Positions 12,138 through 23,931 of a stretch of 64,000 nucleotides of DNA are shown here, piece by piece (the stretch's first letter is position 1; each line of letters opens with the position of its first letter). Under the pieces are notes generated by a model, which had not been told where the DNA came from, ran no database searches, and worked only from the letters and a program-made list of their open reading frames with translations. The DNA is from Mytilus trossulus (Eukaryota; Mollusca; Bivalvia; Mytilida; Mytilidae). Location: positions 36,898,171 through 36,962,170 of the forward strand of contig NC_086383.1 in the NCBI RefSeq assembly GCF_036588685.1. Direction: 5' to 3'. Both the position numbers and the translations under genes were made by a program.

Positions 12138-12653
12138 TTGAAAGAAAATGTTGTGCCTTTTATTTGCAATTACAAGCTATTCAAGAAAGATTTGAGACTG
12201 ATGGGCTTTAAACCAGATTTTATTAATTTATTGAGATTAAAAAGATTTTTTTTACCAAAATTCAAGTGTACGCCCGGGCGTTTTGACGTAAACGTAGCTA
12301 CGCGCCTGCCTTTTGAAGTTGAATGGTCGTTCCCTAATAAATTTATTCACTGGCCTTTAAAGATCAATAGCATATGCACTAGACCTACATTGTATGTATC
12401 AAGAAAAGTAGCCAGAGGGAAATACCCAGGTGTAGTTATTGTAGAAACTGATTGTATTGAAAGTAAAAAAGAAATCATGAAGAATAAATCAAAGCTAAAA
12501 CAAAACAGACAATTTGATCAAGTGTACATAGAAAATGATTTACCGGTCGAAACAAGAAATTTTCAAAATGCAGTCAGAACTGTGCTTAAGGAAATGGGTA
12601 AAGACAAGAAGTATATGTTTGATGGTAGTCGTCTTTTAACCAAACGCAACTAG
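12138..12653 (+). pseudogene. LINE 1 ORF1 C-terminal fragment
   Basis: An open stretch of about 171 codons with no ATG until about codon 22. The C-terminal third, around VYIENDLPVETRNFQ, TVLKEMG and DGSRLLTKRN, resembles the end of ORF1 proteins of animal LINEs, which bind element RNA. The N-terminal part with any coiled coil or zinc knuckles is missing, in keeping with 5' truncation during insertion. It ends with TAG at 12651-12653. The ORF2 endonuclease frame continues directly in the same frame. Confidence 0.6.
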
Positions 12654-15600
12654 GACAAACTGCGGCTTGGGGTGTGGAATTGTAGGGGGTGGTCAGCAAA
12701 AACGAACGATAACTCTATTTTTCGAGAAAAGGTTTTAAACTTCTCAAAGTGTGACATTTTAGGAATATGCGAAACGTTTTTGAGAGGAGATGAAACACTT
12801 AGTGTAAATGGTTTTAGATTTTATGGAAACAATAGAAAATATTTACATAGTCGAGCTACGAGAGGCTCTGCAGGAGTTGGCGCTTTTGTTAAAAATGAAC
12901 TAAAGTCCATATATAATATTGATATTTTAGATGATAACGAAGAGGGCATTTTATGGTTAGAATTTTCAGCTAAATTAGACAATATAAGTTTTTGTGTCGT
13001 AATATGTTATTTACCACCAGCTGAGTCGTGCAGGCCTGTTGATGCGGACACTTTTTTCCAAACTCTAATGCAACAAGTCTATTTATAACAACATAAAGGG
13101 AAAATTTTTATTTGTGGAGATTTTAACGCCCGTGTGGGTTGTAATTCAGATTATATAGAGGGGGTTGATTTAGTGAGACCTAGGAATGTTCTAGATCAAA
13201 AAGAAAACCACCATGGAGATACATTTATAAATTTTCTGAGTGATACAAATTTTGGGATGTTAAATAGTCGTTTTCAAGACAGCGAATACACTTGTATTTC
13301 TACATCAGGTAGATCCGTAGTTGACTATATTTGCGTCCCATATGAAGATCTGGATTCCATTAGCGACTTTAAAATCATATCTATGTCGGATGTAGTTAAT
13401 AACATTGCTTATGTTCCAGAAAGTATCCCTGATCATTCGTTTTTGTATAGTGATATTGAAATTGAATTGAATTATAAAACAATTTCCGAAGAGCCACAAT
13501 TAATACGAAAACCTAAATATAACGTGTCGACTGTTCCAAATGACTTTCTGATGAATGAACAAATACATTCAAAGGTGATGGAAACTATTCAAAATATTGA
13601 AAATTATATAAATGTATCTAGTGATATACAAAACGCATATGACCAATTTCAAGATTTGCTTAAGTGTGAAATGAACAACAAGCTACAAATAAACACAAGT
13701 GGTATGGGTCGTAATAAAAGCACAAAATCTAGGTATAAACCTTACTGGAACGATGATTTGTCTTCACAATGGACTAAAGTGTGTGCATGTGAAAAGAAAT
13801 GGTTGCGCTGTAATGGTCCGAGCGGCACAAAACAAAGATTAAAAACAGATTATTGTGTGGAAAGGAAGACATTCGATCGTCTTAACAGAAAATATAAGCG
13901 TAAACACCAAGTAACAGAGCGAAAGAAATTAGAAGAAAAACTATGTACATCAAATCAGCGCGAATTTTGGAAGTCAGTTTGTAAAATTGGAATCGCAAGT
14001 GAACGTAAACCATGTATTCCGATGGCGGTATTAGGTCCAAATGGAAATGTAAATACGAATAAAAACGACGTTCTTAATAAATGGAAAAGTGACTTTCAAA
14101 ATTTATTTCAACGCAATGATGGAGATAATAACCAACTTAATGCATCTACTTTCAACACAGAAATAGACGTTACGCCGCTAAATCAACCTATTTCAAGAGA
14201 CGAGGTCGTTAATGCCGTAATAAACGCTAAATTACGAAAGGCCACGGGAATAGATGAAATTCCGACGGAAGTTTTGAAGAATGACGCGGCAATAGACTTA
14301 CTTTATCAAATTATCAGTGGCTGCTTTAATCTTGGAAAAGTTCCGTATCAGTGGAATAGTGGTATCATCAATCCAATTTTAAAACCAGGATCTGACGACG
14401 ATAGAAATCCTATGAACTACAGGGGAATCACTTTGGTTTCCGTGCCGTGTAAGATATATTGTTACATTTTAAACACGAGACTTAGCTCTTGGCTGGAAAA
14501 TAACGAAATTCTGTGTGATGAACAAAATGGGTTCCGCCGTAACCGTAGTTGCGAAGAACATATTCACACGCTTCATTCTATTCTGAACGACAGAAAAATA
14601 TCAAGAAAGTCAACTTACGTATGCTTTGTAGACATGAAGAAAGCTTTTGACACCGTTGAACATCATCTTCTGTGGTTTAAATTACAACGTGTTGGTGTCC
14701 GTGGACAGTTCTTATCTGCGATTCAATCCTTGTATAATGACCTAAAATGTACCGTTCGTATCAATAGTGACCAGACCCCTTGGTTCAGTGTAGATGCCGG
14801 TGTGAAGCAGGGCTGTATCCTATCGCCCACTTTGTTTTCAGTTTACATCAATACTTTGGCAGATCGTATAAATTCTCTAGAATGTGGAGTGTATATTGAC
14901 GATTTCCGTCTCAGTTTATTGCTCTACGCAGACGATATAGCGCTAATAGCTCCAGATAAAGAAAGTCTACAACGTATGTTAAATGAAGTAACCGAATGGT
15001 GCGCTGAATGGAAGTTATCCGTAAACATTGGCAAAACTAAAATTGTCCATTTCCATCCACAGTCATTCTTACGTTCAGATTTTACGTTTCGATGTTCTGG
15101 GGAAAATATTGACTACATTGATTCATACAAATACCTTGGAGTGTGGATGGACGAACATTTAACTTTCGTAAAAAATGCAAAAGAACTGGTCAAAGCAGCG
15201 AGCCGTGCTTTGGGTGCTTTAATTACAAAAACCCAATCCATGGGAGGGATGACTTTTAAAGTGTACAATAAACTGTATACGTCCGTTGTTGAACCAATTT
15301 TACTTTATGGTAGTGGTATCTGGGGCACAAAATCGTTCAGTGCCATATCAGCAGTACAAAACCAAGCATGTAAATTTTTCTTATCGGTGGGAAAGCGCAC
15401 ATCGAACGTAGCTTCACGCGGTGATATGGGATGGACTTCGCCAATAACCAAACAACGAATAAATTATTGTAGACTTTTGTGCAAATTGATCCGTACTGAC
15501 CAACAAAGAATTTCATACAAAACTTTTAAATGGACGTCTAGAAGAAGAAAGGGTTGGTCATTTGAAGTGCATAAGATTGTTGACCGGATCAGACTAAAGG

Positions 15601-16148
15601 ATCCGACGTATGACTTAACATTATCGACTAAATCAGTTATGCATATGATAAGTGAAAAACTATGTGAGCTGGACAACACAGAATGGTATGAAGAACTTTT
15701 TGATGACCGTCGTAATATAAAAAACGGAAACAAATTGCGCACTTACAGATGTTATAAACAATGTGTGAAAACAGAACCTTATGTGCTTTTAAACATTTCT
15801 AAACAGGAAAGGCGTGTTATGGCTCTGTTTCGCTCCGGGGCTCTACCGCTAGCGCAAGAAACTGGCAGATACTCCAGGCCGCCTACACCCGTAGAAGATA
15901 GACTTTGTTTGTTTTGTGAAAGTTGCAGTGTAGAGACTGAAAAACATTTTCTGATGGAATGTACACTTTATGACGATATTCGGTATAACCTTTTTCATGA
16001 ATGTTCAAAATTAATTCAAAATTTTTTCAGCCTTGACATAGATAACAAATTTATTGAAATTATGAACTGTTCTGATATACAATATTTCCTATGCAAATTT
16101 TTATATAAATTTTTCTGGCGAAGAAAATTGTTTAACTGCTCTTCATAA
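12654..16148 (+). pseudogene. LINE 1 ORF2: endonuclease and reverse transcriptase, one internal stop
   Basis: This polyprotein nicks target DNA and copies element RNA at the nick. The endonuclease spans about 12672-13500: VWNCRG, GICETFL with the catalytic Glu, CGDFNARVG, DYICV and SIPDHS. The reverse transcriptase follows: MNYRGITLVSV, FVDMKKAFDTVE with the first catalytic Asp, GVKQGCILSP, and YADDIAL with the catalytic pair. A C-terminal CLFC...H...C knuckle lies near 15905-15965. One in-frame TAA (13086-13088) interrupts the endonuclease just before CGDFN; on both sides the frame is otherwise clean to TAA at 16146. No ATG lies between the ORF1 stop and about 13070, so the start of translation is unclear. 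One nonsense change in about 3.5 kb suggests a fairly young copy. Confidence 0.9.
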
Positions 16149-16639
16149 AATTTTTACTAGCGTCAGAGTTTTATTATTTTAATTTTACCAGGAAAGTCAG
16201 ATTTCGACAATTTTTATATATATATATTAATTGAATATAGTGATTTTTAATTTTAATGGTGACTTTTTTTGTGACTTGTATGTTTTTACGGAATAATATA
16301 TTTGAAATTTTTATAGAATTTTAAGCTTTTTAGTGTCTCATAAGTCGTTTTTTATGGCTGGATATTGATTGTTTTATGTGTATATATTTATATAATGTTG
16401 CTTATATTTATGTCAATCAATATGTGACACTTTAATAAACTATTCACTTACTTACTTACTATGTCAAACAAAACTAACATTAAAAGAGTGTTAACAAAAT
16501 AAGATTATATAATTAAAACCTAATTAATGTGGTGCGTTTGAATGATTTTTTCTCCATCTTTTATTTACATGTCACTCCATAAAGAAAATTCAAATCAAAA
16601 CATTCAAACAAAAAGAAATATACATGTTACACTGCAGGA

Positions 16640-16750
16640 GCTATATACTGTCTTGACGGTCAATTTAAAATCTATGTAAAAAGACTGTCTACAGAAGACA
16701 CATCGTTTCGTCTACACAAAAAGTCTCTTCAGAAGCGCTCAAATCTAAAC
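16640..16750 (+). repeat. Diverged copy of the CGTTTCGTCTACA repeat
   Basis: It contains CATCGTTTCGTCTACACAAA and AGTCTCTTCAGAAGCGCTC, matching in order the better copy at 62340-62570 (CGCGTTTCGTCTACA, then GACTCATCAGTGACGCTC). Noncoding. Confidence 0.5.
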
Positions 16751-16879
16751 AGTGGAAACTAACTCAAATACAAAATACCACGCAAGTATACGAGAGATAA
16801 ACAACATCATGGTGGACATGGACATTGTGTACTTGATAAATGAAATTGGAAAAACACATAGCAAAATATACGACAGGGT

Positions 16880-17012
16880 CATATTTGCAATAATTAAAAA
16901 AATGTAGTTTTTTATATGAATTGAACAGGTTTTTTTATCAATATCACAAAAATTAAAATCCCATTTTAGTCCAAAATGACAAAATCGCAATTATTACTGA
17001 ATTTACAGTAAT
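16880..17012. repeat. Partial copy of the CTGTAAATTCAG miniature element
   Basis: The right part of the element seen complete at 35146-35358. It shares CCAAAATGACAAAATCGCAA and the terminus CTGAATTTACAGTA. The left terminus is missing. Confidence 0.6.
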
Positions 17013-18360
17013 AAGAAACTAATTGTCCAAGTATTTAAGAATATTGTCCCTTTGTTTTTACTCGCAAGATGTGCAATATCAGTATGACATACTGATCGTA
17101 ATGAAATTTTCAATAATACTATTAGTACAATAACCCCAAGTTTATAAAAAGCGTGATACTATGGTCAGTTTCAGTAAGACACGACCCCATGCAGCTAGAC
17201 ACTGTTTGCTTAAACTTACAGATTTTAATAATAACCCATCAGTTTATATACCTTGCTGTTCAGTTTACACTTCAAATGAAAAGACAGTCTCGTGATGGTG
17301 GATCTTATATACGGTGATTTTAATGATGGTCAATCCAATTCATACTTTCTTAAGACTGGTATTTTTAAAGAGGGGTCATTAAACCTTACAACCCTAATTC
17401 TAATCTTATATTCAATAATTTAACAGCTCTATTCATATACGTTATGTACATGTTTAAAGATTAAATTCGGTTTTTATAATGTGTATTGCTCTGTTAAATA
17501 CCAATTGAAATGTTTTTCTTTAGTTGAATATTTTGTGAGAGTGTATGGATATGATAAAATGACATCGTAAGCTATGGAAGTACGATCTTCTCCAAACGGT
17601 AAGCTTATTTTGAAATATTCATGTTTTTTAATATATTTTTTTTTAATTTGTTGTAGTGAATTTTATTTAAATAAATCACTTTTTTTTGTTTACTGTTTAC
17701 TTTTAACTATGTCAATTAGTTAATTACAAAAAGGGGAATAACTGAATCACTATTTTTGTCATCGCTGCTCTTATGTGATAATGTATAAAAGCAAAATTGT
17801 AGGGTACAAGCATGTGAAGAGGCAATAATCTGCTTTCATGAATATAATTTTTTTTAAGTCGCACACTTAATAAGAAGTATCAAAAATTTCCTCTCAAGTT
17901 TCATCGCGGAATTAGCAAGTCTACTTATGTATGCTGACTTAATTAAATAAACGCTAGATGTATCCGGATATGCATATGTTAGCTAAATACACAGACATAA
18001 ACATCTGACAGCAAAAGTTTCGAAAGTCAGAAATATCTCATTTAATGCTTTCAAACATAATTATTGATTTAGCTAAATAAGCATATTTATTTAAAGTGGA
18101 TTCAATCACTAACGGAAAAACAAGTTATTGCAACTTAAATTAATCCCTTTCCCCTTTGATGGTACAAGTTCTGCCTTGTAGCGGCATTAGCCTACTCTTT
18201 TTTCGAAATCTACAAGGTGGCTTTTATGTGCAAGAGATATGGCTCTGTCTTTACACGAGTCGGTCATTTATCGTCCCCCTTCGACGGACTATCATCGTTA
18301 CCTCAATACCTTACTCGCAAATAGTTATTGATCAAATGTATCTATCGGACCACAGATGAA
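17013..18360. other. Intergenic, no feature recognised
   Basis: AT-rich DNA with no supported gene, RNA or repeat. Confidence 0.4.
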
Positions 18361-18523
18361 TTATCACGTTACCCCCTATGAGACCGTATGGGGTTAGTAA
18401 GTTTCATATGGGGTTCATGACGCGTTAATGGCGCTGTCATCTTTCAAGGTTGTTGCGTTTCATTGTTTATTTTTCAACAAAACGCAGCAGAAAAAAGTCC
18501 AGCGTCCGATAAATTTGTTATAC

Positions 18524-18650
18524 GGTTAACTACTGACCTCCTACGGATCCATAGAGGGTGAATACAATTCATAGGGGACTCGGCCTTCGGCCTCGCCCCC
18601 TATAGATTTTACTAACCCTCTATGGATCAGTACGGGGTCAGTAGCGAACC
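18524..18650. repeat. Long palindrome with GGCCTTCGGCC centre
   Basis: The left arm CTACTGACCTCCTACGGATC (18530 onward) returns inverted as GATCAGTACGGGGTCAGTAG (to 18644). The arms are about 55 bp with few mismatches and meet at CGGCCTTCGGCC. A related GTATGGGGTTAGTAAG block lies just upstream (18380-18400). It is probably a miniature inverted-repeat element, and a transcript would fold into one long hairpin. Confidence 0.85.
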
Positions 18651-18984
18651 TATAACTTGTAGTATAACCCTTTTAACTATATTTGCTCTTCATCTCTATG
18701 TTTGCTGACTAACGTGTATATTCGATTTTTTTTTAAACAAATAGTTTAGATTCCCTGTTAGCGCGCACTAACTTTGGCTATCGGCATGGCAAATACTGCA
18801 CGCCCGGATCTGCGTTTTTGCTTACTTTATACAAAAAACAGTTGTCTTGCTATCGTGTACGGCATATTTTTATATCTTTTCCTGAGTTTTCTTTCGACGT
18901 TGCAATGCAGTGGATTTTGCAATAATGTACATAAGTACATCAGATGTCGATTTATGACACCAATAGCCAGTATTAGGTACAGAA

Positions 18985-19290
18985 ATAAGGAGATGTGATA
19001 TGATTGCCAATGAGACAACTCACAAGGGGCAAAGTGGCATAGAGTTTTTAACAACTATAGATCAGTCTTCAACAATGAACAAATCCCATATCGCATAGTC
19101 AGCTATACAAGGCCTCGAAATAACTAATGTTAATCAAGTAAAACCAGAAAACTAACGGCATAATGTATGCACAAAATAATGAACGAAAAACAAAATATAT
19201 TTCCACTCACGATTGACAAGCACTGGCTCTGGATTTGTGATAGGCACGTACAGAACGTGGGGGTGTGATTAACAAAAGAAAATGTGCAAA
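18985..19290 (+). repeat. Dispersed repeat family A, copy 3 (long)
   Basis: It starts at GATATGATTGCCAATGAGAC, includes CCCATATCGCATAGTCAGCT, and continues into the 3' part seen also at 28.86 kb (TAGGCACGTACAGAACGTGG, then GGGTGTGATTAAC). It shows that the full family unit is at least 300 bp. Confidence 0.8.
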
Positions 19291-19597
19291 CGAGCGCACG
19301 CCATTTTTAACTGTATTTCTAAAATAGTACCACTCAGTCTAGGTCGATACCACTGTTGGTGGTCAGTTGTTGTCCCCGAGGGTATCATCAGCTAACCAAT
19401 CAGTGATTCGGTAATGTATTTGAACGATTTAATTTTGTTCTAAAATGACTCGTTCATTTTAAGAAAACAAGTGTTCAGGCATTATCATGCAAAGCTGATC
19501 TCACTTTGGTTTTGCTATTTTCATGGTCCTCTTTGGTTATATGTTTTTTAATGTGTCTACGTATCAATAAACGTATAATGATTTACTTATTACACAT

Positions 19598-19655
19598 TGT
19601 GACTTAGATGGACAGTTGTCTCATTGGCACCCATACTCATCTTCTTATTTTCATC
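19598..19655 (-). repeat. Dispersed repeat family A, short fragment
   Basis: Read on the minus strand it is GGGTGCCAATGAGACAACTG followed by TCCATCTAAGTCACAATG, the 5' end of the family. Confidence 0.65.
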
Positions 19656-20835
19656 CATATCTTTTGAGCGTTCTCGATGAATGTAAATTAACAAAAACGC
19701 TTTGGACGCTAGATGAATTCTATTAAATCTTGTGATTTTTATTTTAAAGGACACATGGCAGCAAGTATCTGATTTTTAATATTCATTTAAAAAAAGAGAT
19801 TGAATAAAAAAACTTAAGTGGACCACATTTTATATTTATATACTATATGATTTTTAAACCTTTCATGTCTATATTCTTCAAGCTATTCACTGATAGTTTA
19901 CATTACAAACTTAGCTTATAGTCAAATAGACATGAGATGAGTAGTTTAAAAGGTTTCTTTATAAGTAACTGTTTATAAAATTCTATCAAATATCTTTCGA
20001 GGTCAACCAATTGGTCTTTTTTTTAAATACTGTATTTATTTGATGAATATACTTGAATGAATGATCCTTTTAATATGTCGATTGCACTTGAAATGTTTTG
20101 ACTACATATAATAAGCTCCGTGTAATTATTAAAATCCAATTCAACGCCATTCAAAAAATGAATTTAAAATCAAGTACAGTGGAACATGATAACGCCTGGT
20201 CGTCGGGATTTCTGTTCTTTAGACTAGACCCCACAGCTGCTTACTAAATTTGGAAGTGGGTAGATATGTATTATTATCTATCCGGGTCCTCTTCTGATCT
20301 ATCGTAAAACTTGTATAGTGCAGTCGATTAATCGGTACTTACATTTATGTGACCTGGTGACACGTACATACTTAAGTTGTAGTAAACCAGCCGTTCAAGT
20401 GAACACCTGACATTAGTACATTTTACATTGACATATCTAGTTTGGGTTTATTTTCTGTAAAAAAACCAACATGTCATACTTAAATAGACTTACTAATTCT
20501 TTTCTACTGTATCTATCATTTATTTTAGTATTAAGCTGTCTATGAAGAATTTGAAAGTTTTAGTTGACATATGACAATGTGTCCGACGAATTGTTGATGA
20601 TAACTGAAATTGAGGTTTAGCTGGATCACTGTACTTAATACTCCGTCATATCTACTCATAAGATGTTTTCCAGTTTTTAGTCCCGATACATCAGTTATTA
20701 TGGAGAGGTTAAACTGCTGGTAAAGACATGTTAGCTTATTGCACTTGTTAAAATAGTACGGTTCTGCCTGATGTTATTACGAATTATACAGTATACATAT
20801 AGATACATTTTTCATTTATATGTGTTTTATTTTTT
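19656..20835. other. Intergenic, likely 5' flank of receptor copy 3
   Basis: No gene is recognised. It ends in a T-rich tract (20828-20836) with AG at 20836-20840, a good splice-acceptor candidate 70 bases before the receptor ATG. Confidence 0.4.
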
Positions 20836-20910
20836 AGCAGGATATTTCAAGAGATGATTATATCAAGAAAACCATTCATGAAGTCGGACTTTTCTAAGTA
20901 TTGATCATCA

Positions 20911-22425
20911 ATGGCGGAACTGGACCAAGTAAATGATGATACTGCAGTTACACTTCTTCCCGCCATAATTCTTGTTGTGATATACATGCTGATTGGACTA
21001 TTCGGAAACCCTCTTGTAGCCTTTTATTATGGATGTCGCGCAAAAGCTACATCGTCTTATCATTTCATTGTGGCACTATCAGTTTTCGACCTGATAACAT
21101 GTTGTATATCAATGCCTCTGGAAATCGTTGACATGAGAAATTCATTTAAATTTGAAAATACAATTGCTTGTAAGATTCTCCGTTTTGTCAATTATTTTGC
21201 CAGCATATCATCTGGTGGAATTTTAATAGCAATTGCAGTTGATCGTTATAGGAAAATTTGTCATCCTTTTAAAAAACAAATTACACTGAAACTTACAAAA
21301 ATTATCATCGTCATCACTTGCATGTTTTCTACATGTGTATCATGGCCAAGTTTTGTCTTTTACGGAGCACATGAAGTTAATGTGACGTCAGTTCCGGGAG
21401 TTGTCGGTTACGACTGCACAACAACGAGAGATAGTTCATTTAAAATTTACATAACAATTTATAATATTATACTTTTCATATTTTTCTTTGTTGCGATCAC
21501 TAGTATCATAGTTTTGTATTGTCTAGTTGGAAAGAGACTTATAAGTTTGAAACAATTTCAATTCTATGCCGCTAAACCAAAATCGTCTAACACAAATACT
21601 GCCTCACATGATTCCAGTGATTTTAAAACATCAATTGGAATATTAAGTCGAAGAACCTCGAATGTAATCGAAATACCCGACGAAACAGATGACAAACCTT
21701 TAGCTACAATCAAAGAACTCGATTCTTCGAGTAGACCCTCTTCGGCGACATCAAGTAGACCAGTGTCTTCCAAAAGTGAAAATCGAGTTCACCCACAAAA
21801 TATTCTAAACGATGTTCAAAAATTTACTGAAGGAGGTTCGATAGCATCACCTTCGAAAGGAGTTTCATCTATTTCTATCCATATATCAAACGAAGTCAGA
21901 AACGGATCTGCCATGTCAAATCATTCGGATCGATCAAGGTCAACCCGTCAAGGGTCAGCCGCATCAGGAACATCTCGTATATCCGGGTTATCAGAGTATA
22001 GCGACAGTAATTACGTTCCAGCATCATCTGAAGCAAGAGATGCAAGGGGTTCAATTGACATTGATAAAAAAGATAAGAAACTACATGCTCAAAATGTAGA
22101 TACTAAAAAATATACGATTATTATGCTTTCAATATCTATAGCATTTATTGTGAGCTTTCTTCCTTATCTTGGACTTGTAACATGGCGGACTTTAGCGAAG
22201 GAACACGAGTTTCATCTTTTTTCGGATGCTGCTTATTGTGCTTACCAAATATTCATACGCTCTTTTCTAATAAGTAGTGCTGTAAATCCTTTGATATATG
22301 GATTTTTAAATACAGAATTTCGTAACTTTGTCAAAACTATTTGTCAAAAGTGCTGCTGTTGTTGTTGTTACAAACAGAAACAGACTAAGCAAAAACAAGA
22401 ACATTCTGCATCTTTCTCAAAATGA
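20911..22425 (+). CDS. Class A (rhodopsin-like) GPCR, cluster copy 3
   Basis: An intact 504-residue seven-helix receptor in one exon; the ligand is unknown. The start is the first ATG of the frame. GN of helix 1 is at residues 32-33, FDL of helix 2 at about 59, the helix 3 disulfide Cys at 87, DRYRK at 111-115 and the loop 2 Cys (YDC) at 169. Loop 3 is about 190 residues, very rich in Ser, and carries DETDDKPLATIKEL at about 257-270. Helix 6 reads SFLPYLGL and helix 7 NPLIYGF at 459. The tail has a run of six Cys (481-486), a likely palmitoylation site. The N-terminus is very short and has no glycosylation sequon. A T-rich tract with a splice-acceptor candidate lies 70 bases upstream, and AATAAA lies at 22663. 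The closest relative is the copy at 44748. Confidence 0.95.
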   Translation: MAELDQVNDDTAVTLLPAIILVVIYMLIGLFGNPLVAFYYGCRAKATSSYHFIVALSVFDLITCCISMPLEIVDMRNSFKFENTIACKILRFVNYFASISSGGILIAIAVDRYRKICHPFKKQITLKLTKIIIVITCMFSTCVSWPSFVFYGAHEVNVTSVPGVVGYDCTTTRDSSFKIYITIYNIILFIFFFVAITSIIVLYCLVGKRLISLKQFQFYAAKPKSSNTNTASHDSSDFKTSIGILSRRTSNVIEIPDETDDKPLATIKELDSSSRPSSATSSRPVSSKSENRVHPQNILNDVQKFTEGGSIASPSKGVSSISIHISNEVRNGSAMSNHSDRSRSTRQGSAASGTSRISGLSEYSDSNYVPASSEARDARGSIDIDKKDKKLHAQNVDTKKYTIIMLSISIAFIVSFLPYLGLVTWRTLAKEHEFHLFSDAAYCAYQIFIRSFLISSAVNPLIYGFLNTEFRNFVKTICQKCCCCCCYKQKQTKQKQEHSASFSK

Positions 22426-22817
22426 GACTCTGACTTATAGTTATCCAGTCCTCCGACATATATAGGGAGACACATTTACACCGGACTTTCAATTGGACAA
22501 ATACATGTTCGTGGTTTCTGCATTTACGAAATCGAACGATTATATCGATAATATCTATGAGGTGCGATAATATTTACTGCGTGAAAACAATGTCAACACA
22601 TTAAGCAAAAATATATACGGAATTCTAAATGAAAATAAGGAATTATAGTTGATGTTAACTTCAATAAAGAAAAAAAGTTTATTTCGAAAGAGCACTCACG
22701 TATGCAACAATCAAAAGAGTATTGTGACATAGAGTAAAGATGCAAATAACACAGAATATGGTCCATGTTAACAAACTTAAAGGATGAACTTGAGAAATGC
22801 AACTACGTGCGGTCTAT

Positions 22818-23542
22818 ACACCTTATCGCTAATCCTGCCGCTTTTGACACTCACAACAATCGCTTTTACATTGTGGCGTCAGATATTTTGTTTTATTGTA
22901 TAGCAATATAATATTTCCCACAGAAGGTAACCAAACGTTAGGGTGCAATAAATTCCAATATTGCACTAGTGCAATAAATTTTCAAAATTCATGACGTCAA
23001 AATCTTAGTTTAAACCAATTTTTACTTTTAAATATTATATTGCTATACAATAAAAGGGTTATTGCATGAATATTAGGGAATATTGTCCCTCGTAGAACAT
23101 ATATTGCACTCCCAAGCTCGTGCAATATAAGATTCTACTCGGGACAATATTCCCAAATATTCATGCAATAACCCTATATTATTGTATAGCAATATAATAT
23201 TTCCCACAGAACGTAACCAAAAGTTAGCGTGCAATAAATTCTAATATTGCACTAGTGCAATAAATCTTCAAAATTCATGACGTCATCAACGTTTAAATCT
23301 TAGTTTAAGCTAATTTTTACTTTCAAATATTATATTGCTATACAATAAAAGGGTTATTGTATGAATATTGGGGAATATTGTCCCTCGTAGAACATATATT
23401 GCACTCGCAAGCTCGTGCAATATAAAATTCTACTCGGGACAATATTCCCCATTATTCATGCAATAACCCTATATTATGGCATCAAAATCTTACGGGAACC
23501 TGTATAATATCCAGTAATGGCGGACACATACCGATAAGGTGT
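22818..23542. mobile_element. Terminal-inverted-repeat element carrying a palindromic tandem insert
   Basis: The outer ends are ACACCTTATCG (22818) and its inverse CGATAAGGTGT (to 23542). Inside, after CATTGTGGCGTCAGATATTT, lies a two-unit tandem (22895-23476). The flanks rejoin at ATGGCATCAAAATC and ATATCCAGTAATGGC. A paralogue at 26695-26857 on the other strand has the same flanks without the tandem. No transposase frame is present, so it is non-autonomous. Confidence 0.75.
22895..23476. repeat. Tandem duplication of a 286-bp palindromic unit
   Basis: Unit 1 starts at ATTGTATAGCAATATAATAT (22895) and unit 2 at the same words (23181). Each unit has nested inverted repeats. TATTGTATAGCAATATAATA returns inverted about 130 bp later, and GGGTTATTGCATGAATATT returns inverted after a central block with its own TGCAATATA inversion. 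Unit 2 has a small insertion after ATTCATGACGTCA. A fragment of the unit also lies at 27475-27535. Confidence 0.88.
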
Positions 23543-23931
23543 ATTGTCATATATGTTGACATATAAATGTACCTTAATATTTCTTTTTGCTTCAACGAAC
23601 ATCCACAAAGCATTTATTTTAAAAGGAATGCAAATATATTATTTAGCTTTAATGCAAAAAGAACATTTGTCTTGATTTTAATTCATATACATCTATAATT
23701 GAAAAAAATAAAAACATTGCCAAATTCTGAAATAACTTCAGCCAACAATGTTAAATCACATGTCCAGAAACTTACTCAAAAGTATTGTTATAAACTCCAA
23801 AAGCACACATAATGCTCTTATCCTGGATTTTTTAGTGTAACGGTAAATACAGTGGAGATCACTTCTAACCTCTCATTAGAACTGTCAGGAGAACTGTCAT
23901 AGAACTGTTCTAACCTGTCCTAGAACAGTTC

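Larger units (their letters stand above)
12130..16465 (+). mobile_element. Non-LTR retrotransposon 1 (APE-type endonuclease), 5' truncated in ORF1
   Basis: A LINE with the end of ORF1, a complete ORF2 (endonuclease plus reverse transcriptase) and a 3' UTR. It ends in AATAAA (16434) and a short (ACTT)n tail near 16445-16460. The 5' boundary is uncertain: the ORF1 frame opens at a stop at 12135, and only the C-terminal part of ORF1 is present. A microsatellite tail and a YRGITL-type reverse transcriptase suggest an RTE-related lineage, but I cannot assign the clade. It sits between receptor copies 2 and 3. Confidence 0.88.
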
